From an alpha proteobacterium BAL199 (GTDB taxonomy: Bacteria > Pseudomonadota > Alphaproteobacteria > Thalassobaculales > Thalassobaculaceae), in assembly GCA_000171835.1 (NCBI GenBank), contig ABHC01000003.1:310001-374000 (forward strand): a stretch of DNA of 64,000 nucleotides, read 5' to 3'. The translations under genes were made by a program, and so were the position numbers. This document shows positions 26,886-36,057 of the stretch, in pieces (within the stretch, counting starts at the first letter, position 1; the number at the start of each line of letters is the position of its first letter). The notes under the pieces were generated by a model. The model worked only from the letters and a program-made list of their open reading frames with translations, was not told the origin of the DNA and ran no database searches.

Positions 26886-27995
26886 ATGGTTGATCCTTGC
26901 CCGCTGATCGAGGTCTCCGGCGCGCCATTCGAACGCGGCCGGCAATATGGCACCCAGGCGGCCGAACGCATTGCCAAGGGCGTCGCACACTACACTTCGC
27001 AACTTGAAGGACTCGGACTCGGCTGGCCCGAAATCCGAGCGCTCGTTGCGGACTATCTGCCGGTGATCGAAGGGTTCGACGCCCGCTACGTCGAAGAGAT
27101 GCGCGGCATCGCCCAAGGCGCAGCGTTGCCGTTCGAGCAGATTGCGCTGCTGAATGCCCGCACCGAGATCCTGAAGCTCGGCGCGCATCCCGAGTTGCGA
27201 GCCAAGCTTGCGACGGCCGAGGATCCGGACGGCTGCACCGGTTTGGTCGCGCTGCCCGCCGCCACCCAAGACGGCCGCCTGATCCACGCCCAGAACTGGG
27301 ATTGGAAGGCGGAGTGCGCCGAAACCGCCGTGGTGCTGCGGATCCGCCGAGACGACGGCCCCGACATCCTGACCTTCACCGAGGCCGGCGGGCTGGCGCG
27401 CTGCGGCCTGAACGCCGCCGGCATCGCGATCACCGCCAACTATCTGGAATCGGACCGCGACTACTCGCAGATCGGCGTGCCGCTCGCCCTGATTCGCCGC
27501 AAGGTTCTGGAGACCGAGCATCTGGCCCTGGCGATGCGGACGGTCTACGCCACACCGAAATCGCCGTCGAACAACATGATCGTCAGCCATTGCGGGGGTG
27601 TGGCGATCGACTTCGAGTGCGCGCCGGACGAGACCTTCCAGGTCCACCCGCAGGACGGGCTTCTGGTACACGCCAACCACTGGCAGAGCCCGGTGGCGCT
27701 ATCCAAGCTGAAGGACACCGGTATCGCCAGCACGCCCGACAGCCTGTACCGCGACATCCGGGTCCGTGACCTGCTGGCGCCGCAGATCGGCAGGATCACG
27801 GTCGATGGGGTGAAGACGGCACTGTTCGACGATTTCGCCTCGCCGTGGTCGGTCTGCCGGCCACCGCGGCCATCGCTGACCACCAACCTCAGCGCCACCG
27901 TCGCCATGATCGTCATGCAGCCGGCAATCGGCCGGATGGAAGTGGCGATGCTGCCGGCGCTGAACCGCGAATTCCAAACCTTCAGCCTGGATTGA
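26886..27995 (+). CDS. C45-family peptidase (acyl-CoA:6-aminopenicillanic acid acyltransferase-like)
   Basis: A 369-residue Ntn-hydrolase of family C45. The N-terminal region has SGAPFERGRQYGTQA (the G-x-x-YG family opening). The nucleophile is C117 in DGCTGLVAL, where autocatalytic cleavage would expose it. Then come NWDW and GLNAAGIAITANYL, and later VHANHW. Homologues cleave or transfer amides. The ATG at 26886 is chosen because the family starts shortly before the SGxPFERGRQ segment; the open frame extends upstream over an antisense gene. It is followed 34 bases later by an SDR gene in the same direction. Confidence 0.88.
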   Translation: MVDPCPLIEVSGAPFERGRQYGTQAAERIAKGVAHYTSQLEGLGLGWPEIRALVADYLPVIEGFDARYVEEMRGIAQGAALPFEQIALLNARTEILKLGAHPELRAKLATAEDPDGCTGLVALPAATQDGRLIHAQNWDWKAECAETAVVLRIRRDDGPDILTFTEAGGLARCGLNAAGIAITANYLESDRDYSQIGVPLALIRRKVLETEHLALAMRTVYATPKSPSNNMIVSHCGGVAIDFECAPDETFQVHPQDGLLVHANHWQSPVALSKLKDTGIASTPDSLYRDIRVRDLLAPQIGRITVDGVKTALFDDFASPWSVCRPPRPSLTTNLSATVAMIVMQPAIGRMEVAMLPALNREFQTFSLD

Positions 27996-28029
27996 ACACC
28001 AGACGACCGACACGGGGAGACCATCGGGC

Positions 28030-28854
28030 ATGTCAGCACTGAACAGGGTGGCGTTGATCACCGGAGGCGGCGGCGGGATCGGCGCGGCGCTCTGCACCGC
28101 GATCGCCGCCACCGGCACAAGGGTCGCGGTGGTCGACCGTGACGAGACGGCCGCACACCGGGTAGCCCAGGCGCTGGGGGATCGAGCTGTCGCGATCGCC
28201 GGCGACATCTCGACGGAAGCCGGCTGTACGGCTGTCGTCCACGCGACCGAGCAGCGTCTCGGGCCGGTCGACATCCTGATCAACAACGCCGGCATCGGCC
28301 TGAGCGCCCTGCGTCCCGACGGCGAGCGCAACCTGCCCGACCTGCAGGAGGTCACCCCGGAGATCTTCGATCGGTTCATTGCCATCAACCTGCGCGGCCC
28401 GTTCCTGATGACCCGCCTCGTCACGCCGGGCATGCGCGAGCGCGGCTGGGGCCGGGTGATCAACAACACGACCAGCTTCTTCACCATGCTGCGCACCTTT
28501 CCCTACGGCGCCTTGAAGGCGTCGCTGGAAGCGGCGTCGGCCGTCTGGGCGACCGAATTGGAAGGGACCGGGGTGACGGTGAACATCCTGGTTCCGGGCG
28601 GCCCCACCGACACCGCGTTCATCGGCGACGGCAGTGGCATGGACCGGGCCACCATGCTGCGGCCCGAGGTGATGGGCCCGCCGGCGGCGTGGCTGGCCTC
28701 GCCCGGGTCTGACGGCTTCACCGGCAAGCGGATCATCGCCGCCTACTGGGACCCGACGCTGGACGCAGATGCGGCCATGGCCAAGGCGGCGATGCCGATC
28801 GGCTGGCCCGAACTCGCACAGGCGACACGGGTCTGGCCGAAGGCGGCCGACTGA
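28030..28854 (+). CDS. Short-chain dehydrogenase/reductase (SDR)
   Basis: A 274-residue classical SDR. Cofactor motif TGGGGGIGAA (11-20), NNAG (85-88), S149 and Y159-x3-K163 are present. The C-terminus differs from FabG-like SDRs: after the substrate loop it ends in TGKRIIAAYWDP and a further 30 residues. This is seen in a group of SDRs often linked with carbohydrate or catabolic loci. It lies behind the C45 gene and ahead of the GMC oxidoreductase in one direction. The three may form a catabolic set, which is an inference from position. Confidence 0.88.
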   Translation: MSALNRVALITGGGGGIGAALCTAIAATGTRVAVVDRDETAAHRVAQALGDRAVAIAGDISTEAGCTAVVHATEQRLGPVDILINNAGIGLSALRPDGERNLPDLQEVTPEIFDRFIAINLRGPFLMTRLVTPGMRERGWGRVINNTTSFFTMLRTFPYGALKASLEAASAVWATELEGTGVTVNILVPGGPTDTAFIGDGSGMDRATMLRPEVMGPPAAWLASPGSDGFTGKRIIAAYWDPTLDADAAMAKAAMPIGWPELAQATRVWPKAAD

Positions 28855-28975
28855 GCGATTCAGTCCGCTTCGGCGAATCTGTCGGATTGAATTCAATATC
28901 TTTGCCGAGCGCGGCCGGCGTCTGGTAAGGGATTAGTCCTTCTCCACCCTGCGCGCTCGCGAGGGAATTCGCCGC

Positions 28976-30613
28976 ATGGATACGTTCGATTACATCATCG
29001 TCGGTGCCGGATCTGCCGGCTCGGTGCTCGCCAACCGTTTGACCGAGGACGGCACCGCAACCGTCTGCGTGCTGGAGGCCGGGCCGTCCGACTGGCACCC
29101 GTTCATCCACATCCCGGCCGGCTTCATGAAAACCATGGTCGATCCGGCGGTGAACTGGCTCTACGACATGGAGCCGAGCGAATGGACCGGCGGCCGGCGC
29201 ATCAAAGCGCCACGCGGGAAAACGCTGGGCGGATCCAGCTCGATCAACGGCCACATCTACAATCGCGGTCAGCGCATGGATTTCGACGGCTGGGCACAGC
29301 GCGGCAACCACGGCTGGGGATACGCCGACGTGCTGCCGTACTTCCGGCGTTCGGAGAAGCGCGAGGGTGCCGGGGACGACACCTTCCGCGGCCGCAATGG
29401 CAACCTGGTGGTCACCGACATCGACTGGCGTCATCCGCTGTGCGAGGCGTTCATCGAGGGTGCCACCACCCTCGGCATTCCGCGCAATCCCGACTACAAC
29501 GGCGCCATCCAAGAGGGTGTGTCCTACGCCCAGCGCACCATTTCCAAGGGCCGGCGGATGAGTGCCGCCCGCGCCTATCTTCACCCCGCGATGAAGCGCC
29601 CGAACCTGACCGTCATCACCGACGCCCACGCCACCTCACTGATGCTCGAAGGCAAGCGTGCGACCGGCGTGCGCTACAACAAGGGCGGCCGCCACGGCAT
29701 CCCTTCAGAGGTCACGGCGCGGCGCGAGGTCATCCTGGCCGGCGGCACCTACAACTCCCCGCAACTTCTGCAGTTGTCCGGCATCGGTCCGGCCGCGCAC
29801 TTGAAGGCGTTGGGCATTCCGGTGCTGCACGACCTGCCGGGCGTCGGCGAGAACCTGCGCGATCACTACGCCCCGCGCTTCGTCGCCCGCGTCAAAGGCA
29901 CCGATACGATCAACGAGGAAGTCCGTGGAACTCGTCTGGTCGGCCAGGTGCTGCGCTGGCTGGCCACCCGCAAGGGCGTCCTCTCGCTCAGTCCGACCCT
30001 GGTCTACTGCTTCTGGCACTCCGACGAGGCGGCCCGGAACAGCGACGTGCAGTTCACCTTCACCCCGGCAAGCTACAAAGAGGGGGTACAGTCACGACTC
30101 GACGACCACCCCGGCATGACGGTGGCGTCCTGGCAGCAGCGTCCGGACAGCAAGGGCTATGTCCGCGCCCGCAACGCCGATCCGTTCGAGGCACCGGTCA
30201 TCCAGCCGAACTACCTAGCCGAGGAAAGCGACCGGCAAGTCCTTTTGAAGGCCATGAAACTCGCCCGCCGCCTGCTCGCCACCAAACCGCTGGAGCCATA
30301 CTACGACAGCGAGGAATACCCCGGCCCGAACGTCCAGACCGACGACGAGTTGCTGGCGGCGGCACGCGAGCGCGGCACCACGACCTTCCACCCGATGGGC
30401 TCGTGCCGGATGGGGCCGGAAACTGACCCGACTGCCGTGGTCGACGACCAGTTGCGGGTTCGCGGGATGGAGGGATTGCGGGTGATCGATGCCTCGGTGA
30501 TGCCGACGATGCTGTCCGCCAACCTCAACGCCTCGGTCATCATGATCGCCGAGAAGGCGTCCGATATCATCCGTGGCCGTCCGGCGCTGGAGGCGACAAT
30601 CCTGCCGGATTGA
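28976..30613 (+). CDS. GMC-family FAD oxidoreductase (choline-dehydrogenase-like)
   Basis: A 545-residue flavoenzyme. FAD motif [16 protein letters not shown] (7-22), GMC signature 1 [18 protein letters not shown], signature 2 near [18 protein letters not shown], and the C-terminal HPMGSCRMG with the later [15 protein letters not shown] containing the catalytic region. The length and sequence are those of the BetA/alcohol dehydrogenase branch. It oxidises a primary alcohol such as choline or a polyol, with electrons going to quinone or oxygen. No betaine aldehyde dehydrogenase or BetI gene is adjacent, so I do not call it betA. Confidence 0.92.
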   Translation: MDTFDYIIVGAGSAGSVLANRLTEDGTATVCVLEAGPSDWHPFIHIPAGFMKTMVDPAVNWLYDMEPSEWTGGRRIKAPRGKTLGGSSSINGHIYNRGQRMDFDGWAQRGNHGWGYADVLPYFRRSEKREGAGDDTFRGRNGNLVVTDIDWRHPLCEAFIEGATTLGIPRNPDYNGAIQEGVSYAQRTISKGRRMSAARAYLHPAMKRPNLTVITDAHATSLMLEGKRATGVRYNKGGRHGIPSEVTARREVILAGGTYNSPQLLQLSGIGPAAHLKALGIPVLHDLPGVGENLRDHYAPRFVARVKGTDTINEEVRGTRLVGQVLRWLATRKGVLSLSPTLVYCFWHSDEAARNSDVQFTFTPASYKEGVQSRLDDHPGMTVASWQQRPDSKGYVRARNADPFEAPVIQPNYLAEESDRQVLLKAMKLARRLLATKPLEPYYDSEEYPGPNVQTDDELLAAARERGTTTFHPMGSCRMGPETDPTAVVDDQLRVRGMEGLRVIDASVMPTMLSANLNASVIMIAEKASDIIRGRPALEATILPD

Positions 30614-30715
30614 TCTGCGCACGCAGATGTCAATTGAACCGGGCCCGTCATCCCCGCATGCTGTCCGCTGTATGGGCGGGCTCCCGGCCCGACCCGGAAG
30701 CGGGCAGGAGGAGTC

Positions 30716-31153
30716 ATGCGATATCTCATACGTGCGGCCGCCGTTGGCGCGGTGATTCTGGCGACCTTCGGCGGTGCCGTGGCCGCTGACGTGATCGCCG
30801 AGCGCAAGGAAGTCATGAAGGGCAACGGCGGCGCCATGAAGGCGATCAAGGCCGCGGTCGAGGGTGGCAAAACGGCAGATGCCGTGGCGCCGGCCGAGAA
30901 GATCGCCGCCAGCCTGAAGACCTTCCCGAGCCTGTTCCCCAAGGGTTCCGGCGAGGGCGACACGGACGCCATGCCGGCAATCTGGACCGACTGGGCGGAG
31001 TTCGAGAAGGCCGCAGCCAACACCTCGGCCGCAGCCGAAAAACTGGCGATGATTGCCAAGGGCGGCGACGCCAGTGCTACCGGTGACGCATTGAAAGCCC
31101 TCGGCGGTACCTGCGGCGCCTGCCACAAACCGTTCCGCAAGCCCAAGACCTGA
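30716..31153 (+). CDS. Cytochrome c' (class II c-type cytochrome)
   Basis: A 145-residue exported cytochrome. The signal peptide ends near GGAVAA (residue 24). The mature protein is a four-helix bundle pattern with the single haem site C133-G-A-C136-H137 near the C-terminus, the hallmark of the c'/c-556 class. A conserved aromatic and acidic pattern (TDAMPAIWTDWAEFEK) stands in the third helix. AGGAGGAG precedes the ATG. It may accept electrons from the GMC oxidoreductase encoded 102 bases upstream, but this is only a positional inference. A symmetrical hairpin follows. Confidence 0.92.
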   Translation: MRYLIRAAAVGAVILATFGGAVAADVIAERKEVMKGNGGAMKAIKAAVEGGKTADAVAPAEKIAASLKTFPSLFPKGSGEGDTDAMPAIWTDWAEFEKAAANTSAAAEKLAMIAKGGDASATGDALKALGGTCGACHKPFRKPKT

Positions 31154-31161
31154 CCTTGTCA

Positions 31162-31189
31162 AGGTGACGCGCCATCCGGCGCGTCACCT
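31162..31189. terminator. Long symmetrical hairpin between convergent genes
   Basis: AGGTGACGCGCC (31162-31173) pairs without mismatch with GGCGCGTCACCT (31178-31189) around ATCC. It stands nine bases after the cytochrome stop and 17 before the deacetylase gene end. There is no strong T run, so it may act as a bidirectional terminator or an mRNA 3' stabiliser. Confidence 0.7.
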
Positions 31190-31205
31190 CACCACCCCAC
31201 GGCAG

Positions 31206-32105
31206 TCACCCAGGATTCGTCTGGGTCCCGTTGTACCAGTCGGCGATCTCGCCACCGGTAGCCATCCACACCTCCTGACGCGAGACTATGTGCGCAAATG
31301 CCTTGGCGAGATGCTTGCTGCGGTGTGGACGCCCGATCAAGAACGGGTGCAGCGCAATCGCCATCACGCGCCCCGATTTGCCCCCGTCCTCGTAAAGACC
31401 GTCAAACTGGTCACAGATCGACTGCGCAAAGGCCTCGCCGCTCTGCCCTCGTTCAATGAACGCGGCATAATCGTTGATCTCGGCTGAGTACGGCATCGAC
31501 AACATCGATCCGCGCGCCACTCGCATTGGGTACGGTTGTTCGTCATTGACCCAATTGGCGACATACTGGACGCCGGCCTCGGCAATCAGGTCGAGTGTGC
31601 GATGCGTTTCGCTCAGCGCTGGGCTGAGCCAGCCTCGTGGCGGTCTCCCGGTACCCTGGGCAATCGCGTCGACGACCGATGTGATGAGCTCACGCTCTTC
31701 GGCCTCCGACTGGTCGTTGATCACCGTCGAATTGTTGGTGCCGTGGCCCATCCATTCCCAGCCGAGCGCATTGCCAGCTTCGATGATGCGCGGATAGCGT
31801 CGGACGACGTCCGAGTTCAACGCTGCGGTACCTTTCACGCCGTACCTGTCCATCACTTCCATCAGCCGCCATATACCGACCCGGACGCCGTAGTCGCGCC
31901 AGGAGTAATTGAGGACATCCGGCACTAGGTTCGTGGTTGCGGCGACGATCGAGCTGGATGGGCGGTCGAACAGGAAATGCTCGACGTTCGGAATCACCCA
32001 AACCGCCACTCGCGCACCGTTCGGCCAACGCAATGGCGGGCGATCGACGATGGCCGAATAGGGGAAGCGGTCATGATGCAGCGGCATTGCCAAGGATAGA
32101 GGCAT
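31206..32105 (-). CDS. Polysaccharide deacetylase family protein
   Basis: A 299-residue NodB-fold hydrolase of the PuuE/allantoinase-related kind. Features are RPPLRWPNGARVAVWVIPNVEHF, RYGVKGTAALNSDVVRRYP and the His-containing WEWMGHGTNNS, then RPPRGWLSPALSET and HPFLIGRPHR near the end. Members deacetylate or deaminate small amide substrates. The start ATG at 32105 is chosen because GGAG lies eight bases upstream. It diverges from the frameshifted LysR gene, whose probable operator lies between them, so it may be the regulated gene. Confidence 0.82.
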   Translation of the reverse strand: MPLSLAMPLHHDRFPYSAIVDRPPLRWPNGARVAVWVIPNVEHFLFDRPSSSIVAATTNLVPDVLNYSWRDYGVRVGIWRLMEVMDRYGVKGTAALNSDVVRRYPRIIEAGNALGWEWMGHGTNNSTVINDQSEAEERELITSVVDAIAQGTGRPPRGWLSPALSETHRTLDLIAEAGVQYVANWVNDEQPYPMRVARGSMLSMPYSAEINDYAAFIERGQSGEAFAQSICDQFDGLYEDGGKSGRVMAIALHPFLIGRPHRSKHLAKAFAHIVSRQEVWMATGGEIADWYNGTQTNPG

Positions 32106-32217
32106 TGGTCGGCTCCATAGTGTGCGTTCAAGGCCGCAACGGTCAGTCGAGTGATCGGGCCGAGGCGGTGACGCAAAACGTACGGCCGGCAACCACCATT
32201 GATAATTCAGCCTCAAT

Positions 32218-32232
32218 TCCAAATACATTGGA
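32218..32232. promoter_or_regulatory. Candidate LysR operator
   Basis: TCCAAATACATTGGA is an inverted repeat (TCCAA, five-base spacer, TTGGA) in the divergent region between the deacetylase and LysR genes, 30 bases before the LysR start. Position and form suit a LysR-type binding site; this is not proven. Confidence 0.45.
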
Positions 32233-32261
32233 CTGTTTTGTCCGCAATAGGCAGACGGCGC

Positions 32262-33179
32262 ATGGACAGCCTCGGACCGCTCAACGCCTTCGTACAGGCT
32301 GCCGACGCTCGCAGCTTCACGGCGGCAGGACGGCAGCTCGGCGTATCCTCATCGGCGATCGGCAAGGCGGTCGCACGGCTGGAAGAGCGCCTGGGCGTGC
32401 GACTGTTCCATCGCTCGACCCGAGCGATTGCCTTGACGCCAGAAGGTGCGCTTTTTCTCAGGCGCTGCCGACGCATCCTCAGCGAGGCCGAGGATGCCGA
32501 ACTGGAGATTGCGCAGACCCAAGGTGCGCCGCGCGGTCGGCTGAACGTCAGCCTGCCGCTTGCCGGTATCCTGATGATGCCCGCAATCAGCGCGTTTATG
32601 CACGCGTACCCTGAGATCGAGCTTGAACTGGATTTCTCGGACCGGCTCGTGGATGTGATCGATGAGGGCTTTGACGCCGTCATTCGAGCCGGCGAGATCG
32701 GCGACTCCCGGCTGATGTCGCGTACGCTCGGCACCTTCCAACTCCGGCTCGTCGGTTCGCCCGTCTATTTCGCGTCAAAAGGGTATCCACAGAACCCAGA
32801 TGACCTGAAGCAGCATGCCTGCTTGCAGCACCGGTACGCGACCAGTGGAAAGCTTGAGCGCTGGCCTCTGCAGCACAAAGGCGAGGCTCTCGACCTGGAT
32901 CTGCCGAAGACTGCGGTTGCAAACACGATCGACCCACTGATCCATCTGGCCGAACAGGGGCTTGGCATTGCATGCCTACCCGACTTCGCAATCCGCCGCC
33001 AACTCGCCAACGGCAACCTCGTCACGGTCCTCGACGATCACATCCAGCACTCTCCGGCCCGTTCAGAGTGCTATGGCCGTCGAACCGCTACCTGTCGCTC
33101 AAGCTCCGGGTCTTCGTGGATTTTATCGCGCACAACCTGTTCAAGGACTTTCCGCAAACAGCCCCTGCCTCTGCCATAG
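32262..33179 (+). pseudogene. LysR-family regulator with C-terminal frameshift
   Basis: The first 265 or so codons encode a normal LysR regulator: HTH at about 4-60 (FVQAADARSFTAAGRQLGVS, SSAIGKAVARLEERLGV), then the effector domain up to LVTVLDDHIQHS. After that the frame turns into an unrelated tail and stops at 33179. The expected continuation GPFRVLWPSNRYLSLKLR followed by VFVDFIAHNLF is encoded in another frame from about 33050. One base missing, or two added, near 33050-33056 explains it. The restored gene would end at 33232, inside the start of radC. The product may keep DNA binding but lose the last helices. A sequencing error is possible. Confidence 0.75.
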
Positions 33180-33206
33180 CCGACCGGAAACCGCCGGACG
33201 GCAGGC

Positions 33207-33896
33207 ATGTCGGGAACCGATATCAACGATGATCGCACGGGGCATCGCTCTCGGCTCCGCCAGCGGTTTCTTACAGTCGGCGCCGAAGCGCTGGCCGACT
33301 ACGAACTGCTGGAATTGCTGCTGTTCCTGGCCAAGCCGCGTGGCGATGTGAAGCCGCTGGCCAAGCGGCTGATCGCACAGTTCGGCTCATTCGCCGAGGC
33401 AGTCAGTGCGCCTGCAGACGCGCTCGCTCGGGTGGACGGGATGGGCGAGGCCTCGATCGTGGCTCTGAGGACGGCCCAGGCAACCGCCGCCCGATTGCTG
33501 GGTCAACCGCTGCTCGATCGGCCCCTGCTGTCAAGCTGGATCCAGTTGCTGGACTATTGCCGGGTGGCAATAGCTTATCAGCCGGTCGAGGAGGTGCGCG
33601 TTCTGTACCTGGACCGCAAGAACCGTCTGATCCGCGACGAACGCCAGGGTCGCGGCACGGTCGACCACACCCCGCTGTACCCACGCGAAGTGGTCAAGCG
33701 CGCGCTTGAACTCGGCGCGTCGGCGGTGATCGTCGTGCACAACCACCCGTCCGGCGACCCAACACCGTCACAAGCCGACATAGTAGTGACCCGCCAGCTC
33801 GGCGAGGCGCTGTCCACGCTTGGCCTGATCTTGCACGACCATCTGATCGTCGCCCGCGGCGGGCACACCAGCTTCCGGTCGGCCGGATTGCTTTAG
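33207..33896 (+). CDS. radC: RadC-family JAB-domain protein
   Basis: A 229-residue protein. A helix-hairpin-helix region (about 55-85; RVDGMGEASIVALRTA) precedes the MPN/JAB domain with the metal-binding motif H-x-H-x7-S-x2-D in HNHPSGDPTPSQAD, plus the upstream Glu in VEEVRVLYLD. It is of normal RadC length. The molecular role of RadC is unsettled; it was once linked with DNA repair. The start overlaps the restored end of the LysR gene. The next gene is convergent with two bases between. Confidence 0.93.
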   Translation: MSGTDINDDRTGHRSRLRQRFLTVGAEALADYELLELLLFLAKPRGDVKPLAKRLIAQFGSFAEAVSAPADALARVDGMGEASIVALRTAQATAARLLGQPLLDRPLLSSWIQLLDYCRVAIAYQPVEEVRVLYLDRKNRLIRDERQGRGTVDHTPLYPREVVKRALELGASAVIVVHNHPSGDPTPSQADIVVTRQLGEALSTLGLILHDHLIVARGGHTSFRSAGLL

Positions 33897-33898
33897 GA

Positions 33899-35176
33899 TC
33901 ACTCCTCGAACGGCCGGGCGCCGGTCTCGCGCAGCAACAGGGTCAGCAGCGCGCCGAGCCCGCAGGTCGCCGGAAGCACCAGGAACGCCGCCTGGTAGGT
34001 GTCTAGGCTGTAGACCCGGGCGCCGGCCACCAACGTGCCGCTCCAGCCGAGATCGAGCAGCCAGCCGACCAGCGGCTGCAGGATCGCGCCGGAACCGACC
34101 ACGAAGCCGTTGACGATGCCCAGTGTCACGCCGGCCGACCAGGACGGCGTATTCTCGCGCGCCACCGCGAAACACAGCACCATGGAGGCCGCACCCATGC
34201 CCTGGAAGAACAGGACGACCGCCAGCAGTTCGATCGTGAGGCCCGGCAGGTAGACGGCTCCGGCGATCCCCGCGGTCGCCATCACGCCGCCGAACGCCAT
34301 GAACGGCCGGCGCCGGCTGAACCGGTCCGAAAGGAACCCCCACAGCGGCGCGCCGATGCCCCAGCCGACGAAAAGCACGGACACCAGGGCCGCCGCCTCC
34401 GCCTTCGGCAGGCCATAGGCCTGCTCGACATAAGGCACGCCCCACAATCCGCCGAACGCCAGCATGCTGCCGGTCATGGACATGCCGAAGCCCGACGCGA
34501 CCCATACCTGCCCGGTGCTTGCAGCCCGCTTCAAGCCGGACAACAGGCTGCGCTTCTGCGTCGATGCACTGCTGGCCGGGCGCTTCTTGTCGCGCAGCAC
34601 CAGACCGGTCGCCACCGCCAGCGCCAGGCCGAACACCGCCAGGCCGCCAACAGCCGTCCGCCAACCAACCGCTTCGACCAGATAGCCGAGCGGTGCCTGC
34701 CCGAGAACTCCGCCGACCACGCCGAGCATCTGGGCCCACCCGCCGAGCGTGGCGAACCGGTTCGGCGGGAACCACAGGGCGGCGTAGTTGAGCGCCCCGA
34801 CAAAGCTGAACGCGCAGCCGAACCCGATCATCAGCCGGCCGAGCGATGCGAACCACAGATCGTCCGCCACGGCGAACACCAGCGAGCCGCCCCCCGCCAA
34901 CGCAGCGGCAACCGTCACCAGACGGCGCGGTCCGTAGCGGTCCATCAGGACGCCGACCGGGATCTGCGACCCGGCGTAGGAATAGTAGTAGAACGCCGAC
35001 AGGTTGCCGAGCAGCGCGCCGCCGACCGAGAAATCCCGCATCAGGTCGTCGACCATCACCGACGGCGCGACCCGCTGCACGAACGCGTACAGGAAGAACA
35101 CCGCGCACAGGAACCAGCCGAAGCCGAGCAAGGCCGCGCGCGGGGCAGCGGAGTGCGTATCGTTGGATATGGTCAC
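33899..35176 (-). CDS. MFS transporter
   Basis: A 425-residue major facilitator with twelve hydrophobic segments. The loop 2-3 signature is GVLMDRYGPRR, repeated in weaker form as GFLSDRFSRRR in the second half. The segments are LGFGWFLCAVFFLYAFVQRV first and LVLPATCGLGALLTLLL last. The substrate is unknown; the family includes organic-acid and sugar-phosphate carriers. I chose the GTG at 35176 (VTISNDT), because the longer form adds a polar N-terminus with no family counterpart. It diverges from the XRE-cupin regulator, which may control it. Confidence 0.88.
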   Translation of the reverse strand: MTISNDTHSAAPRAALLGFGWFLCAVFFLYAFVQRVAPSVMVDDLMRDFSVGGALLGNLSAFYYYSYAGSQIPVGVLMDRYGPRRLVTVAAALAGGGSLVFAVADDLWFASLGRLMIGFGCAFSFVGALNYAALWFPPNRFATLGGWAQMLGVVGGVLGQAPLGYLVEAVGWRTAVGGLAVFGLALAVATGLVLRDKKRPASSASTQKRSLLSGLKRAASTGQVWVASGFGMSMTGSMLAFGGLWGVPYVEQAYGLPKAEAAALVSVLFVGWGIGAPLWGFLSDRFSRRRPFMAFGGVMATAGIAGAVYLPGLTIELLAVVLFFQGMGAASMVLCFAVARENTPSWSAGVTLGIVNGFVVGSGAILQPLVGWLLDLGWSGTLVAGARVYSLDTYQAAFLVLPATCGLGALLTLLLRETGARPFEE

Positions 35177-35330
35177 GGGATGATCGCCACGCTGAAGGGT
35201 TGCCGAAGCTAGGCGCCGTCCACCGGTCGGGTCAAGTTGCGCAGCCCGACACGGGTATGGTGCCAAACGACCGACAGTGCGGCACGCACCCGCCCGCTGG
35301 TTCGGTCGGACTCGCCTTCAGTTTCAGTCA

Positions 35331-35400
35331 GTGCAATTTTTCTTGCACAAACATGCTGTCGATGATTGCATCACATGCAAATCGAACTTCGAACGATGCA
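35331..35400 (+). promoter_or_regulatory. Cluster of TGCAA half-sites upstream of the XRE-cupin gene
   Basis: GTGCAATTTTTCTTGCAC (35331-35348) is an inverted repeat with a six-base spacer. TTGCATCACATGCAA (35366-35380) is a perfect palindrome with a three-base spacer. A further TGCAA is at 35396. Five half-sites in 70 bases directly before the regulator gene look like its own operator. If translation starts at the earlier ATG (35353) the second palindrome is inside the gene. Confidence 0.65.
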
Positions 35401-36057
35401 ATGAACCTCATCGACCAGAGCCTTCAGCGGATCGGCGACGCTATCCGCGACCGTCGGACCAGCCGTCGAATGACCCTTGGCGACTTGGCCGCCCGCTGCG
35501 GGCTTTCCGTGTCATTCCTGTCGCGGGTCGAGCGCGGCCATGCGCAGTCCTCGGTTGGCAACCTGATCCGCATCGCCGATGCGCTGGGCGGAACCATCCA
35601 CGACCTGATAGGGCCACCCGACGCGACAACCGCCGACCATGGGTTCGCGGTGTTCCGCTCGGCCGAATCGATGCCGCGGGCGATTCCGGCCACCGGGTAC
35701 CGTTGGACCCCTGTCTCGACCGGCGGGGCGGGCCGGGCCATCGAAGCAACGCTGCTCGAGTTGTCAGCGGCCGGGAGCGCCGATACCCGCTTCGCCCATC
35801 CGGGTGAGGAGATCTGCTTCGTACTGGAAGGCCGGGTCCGGTTCGTGGTCGGCGAACGGACGACGTTGCTGGAACCCGGCGACGCCATCCATCTGCGCTC
35901 CGATATCCCGCACACCGCGGAGGCCGCCGGTGACGCGCCCGCCCGCGTACTAATGATGACCCACCACCCGGCGGGACCGGGTGGGCATTCCGATTGGTGG
36001 AACCAGGGTGCGAGCGACTCTCCGCCAGGCGCACCAGCAAGGGAGGAAAGCCGATGA
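35401..36057 (+). CDS. XRE-family regulator with cupin domain
   Basis: A 218-residue regulator. The N-terminal Cro/C1-type HTH lies at about 8-62 (LGDLAARCGLSVSFLSRVER, SSVGNLIRIADALG). The C-terminal cupin_2 domain (about 120-195) has FAHPGEEICFVLEGRVRFVVG and LEPGDAIHLRSDIPHTAEAAG, with the His and Glu metal or ligand sites. Such regulators sense small molecules through the cupin. The ATG at 35401 has no strong ribosome site; ATG at 35353 in the same frame is an alternative. The stop overlaps the start of the cupin gene (ATGA). Palindromes upstream suggest autoregulation. Confidence 0.9.
   Translation: MNLIDQSLQRIGDAIRDRRTSRRMTLGDLAARCGLSVSFLSRVERGHAQSSVGNLIRIADALGGTIHDLIGPPDATTADHGFAVFRSAESMPRAIPATGYRWTPVSTGGAGRAIEATLLELSAAGSADTRFAHPGEEICFVLEGRVRFVVGERTTLLEPGDAIHLRSDIPHTAEAAGDAPARVLMMTHHPAGPGGHSDWWNQGASDSPPGAPAREESR

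Noticed and set aside
28976-30613. Naming the GMC gene betA
   Set aside because: No betB, betI or choline transporter is nearby, and GMC enzymes differ widely in substrate.
34846-35352. N-terminal extension of the XRE-cupin frame
   Set aside because: It is antisense to the MFS gene, Pro/Arg-rich, and has no family counterpart.
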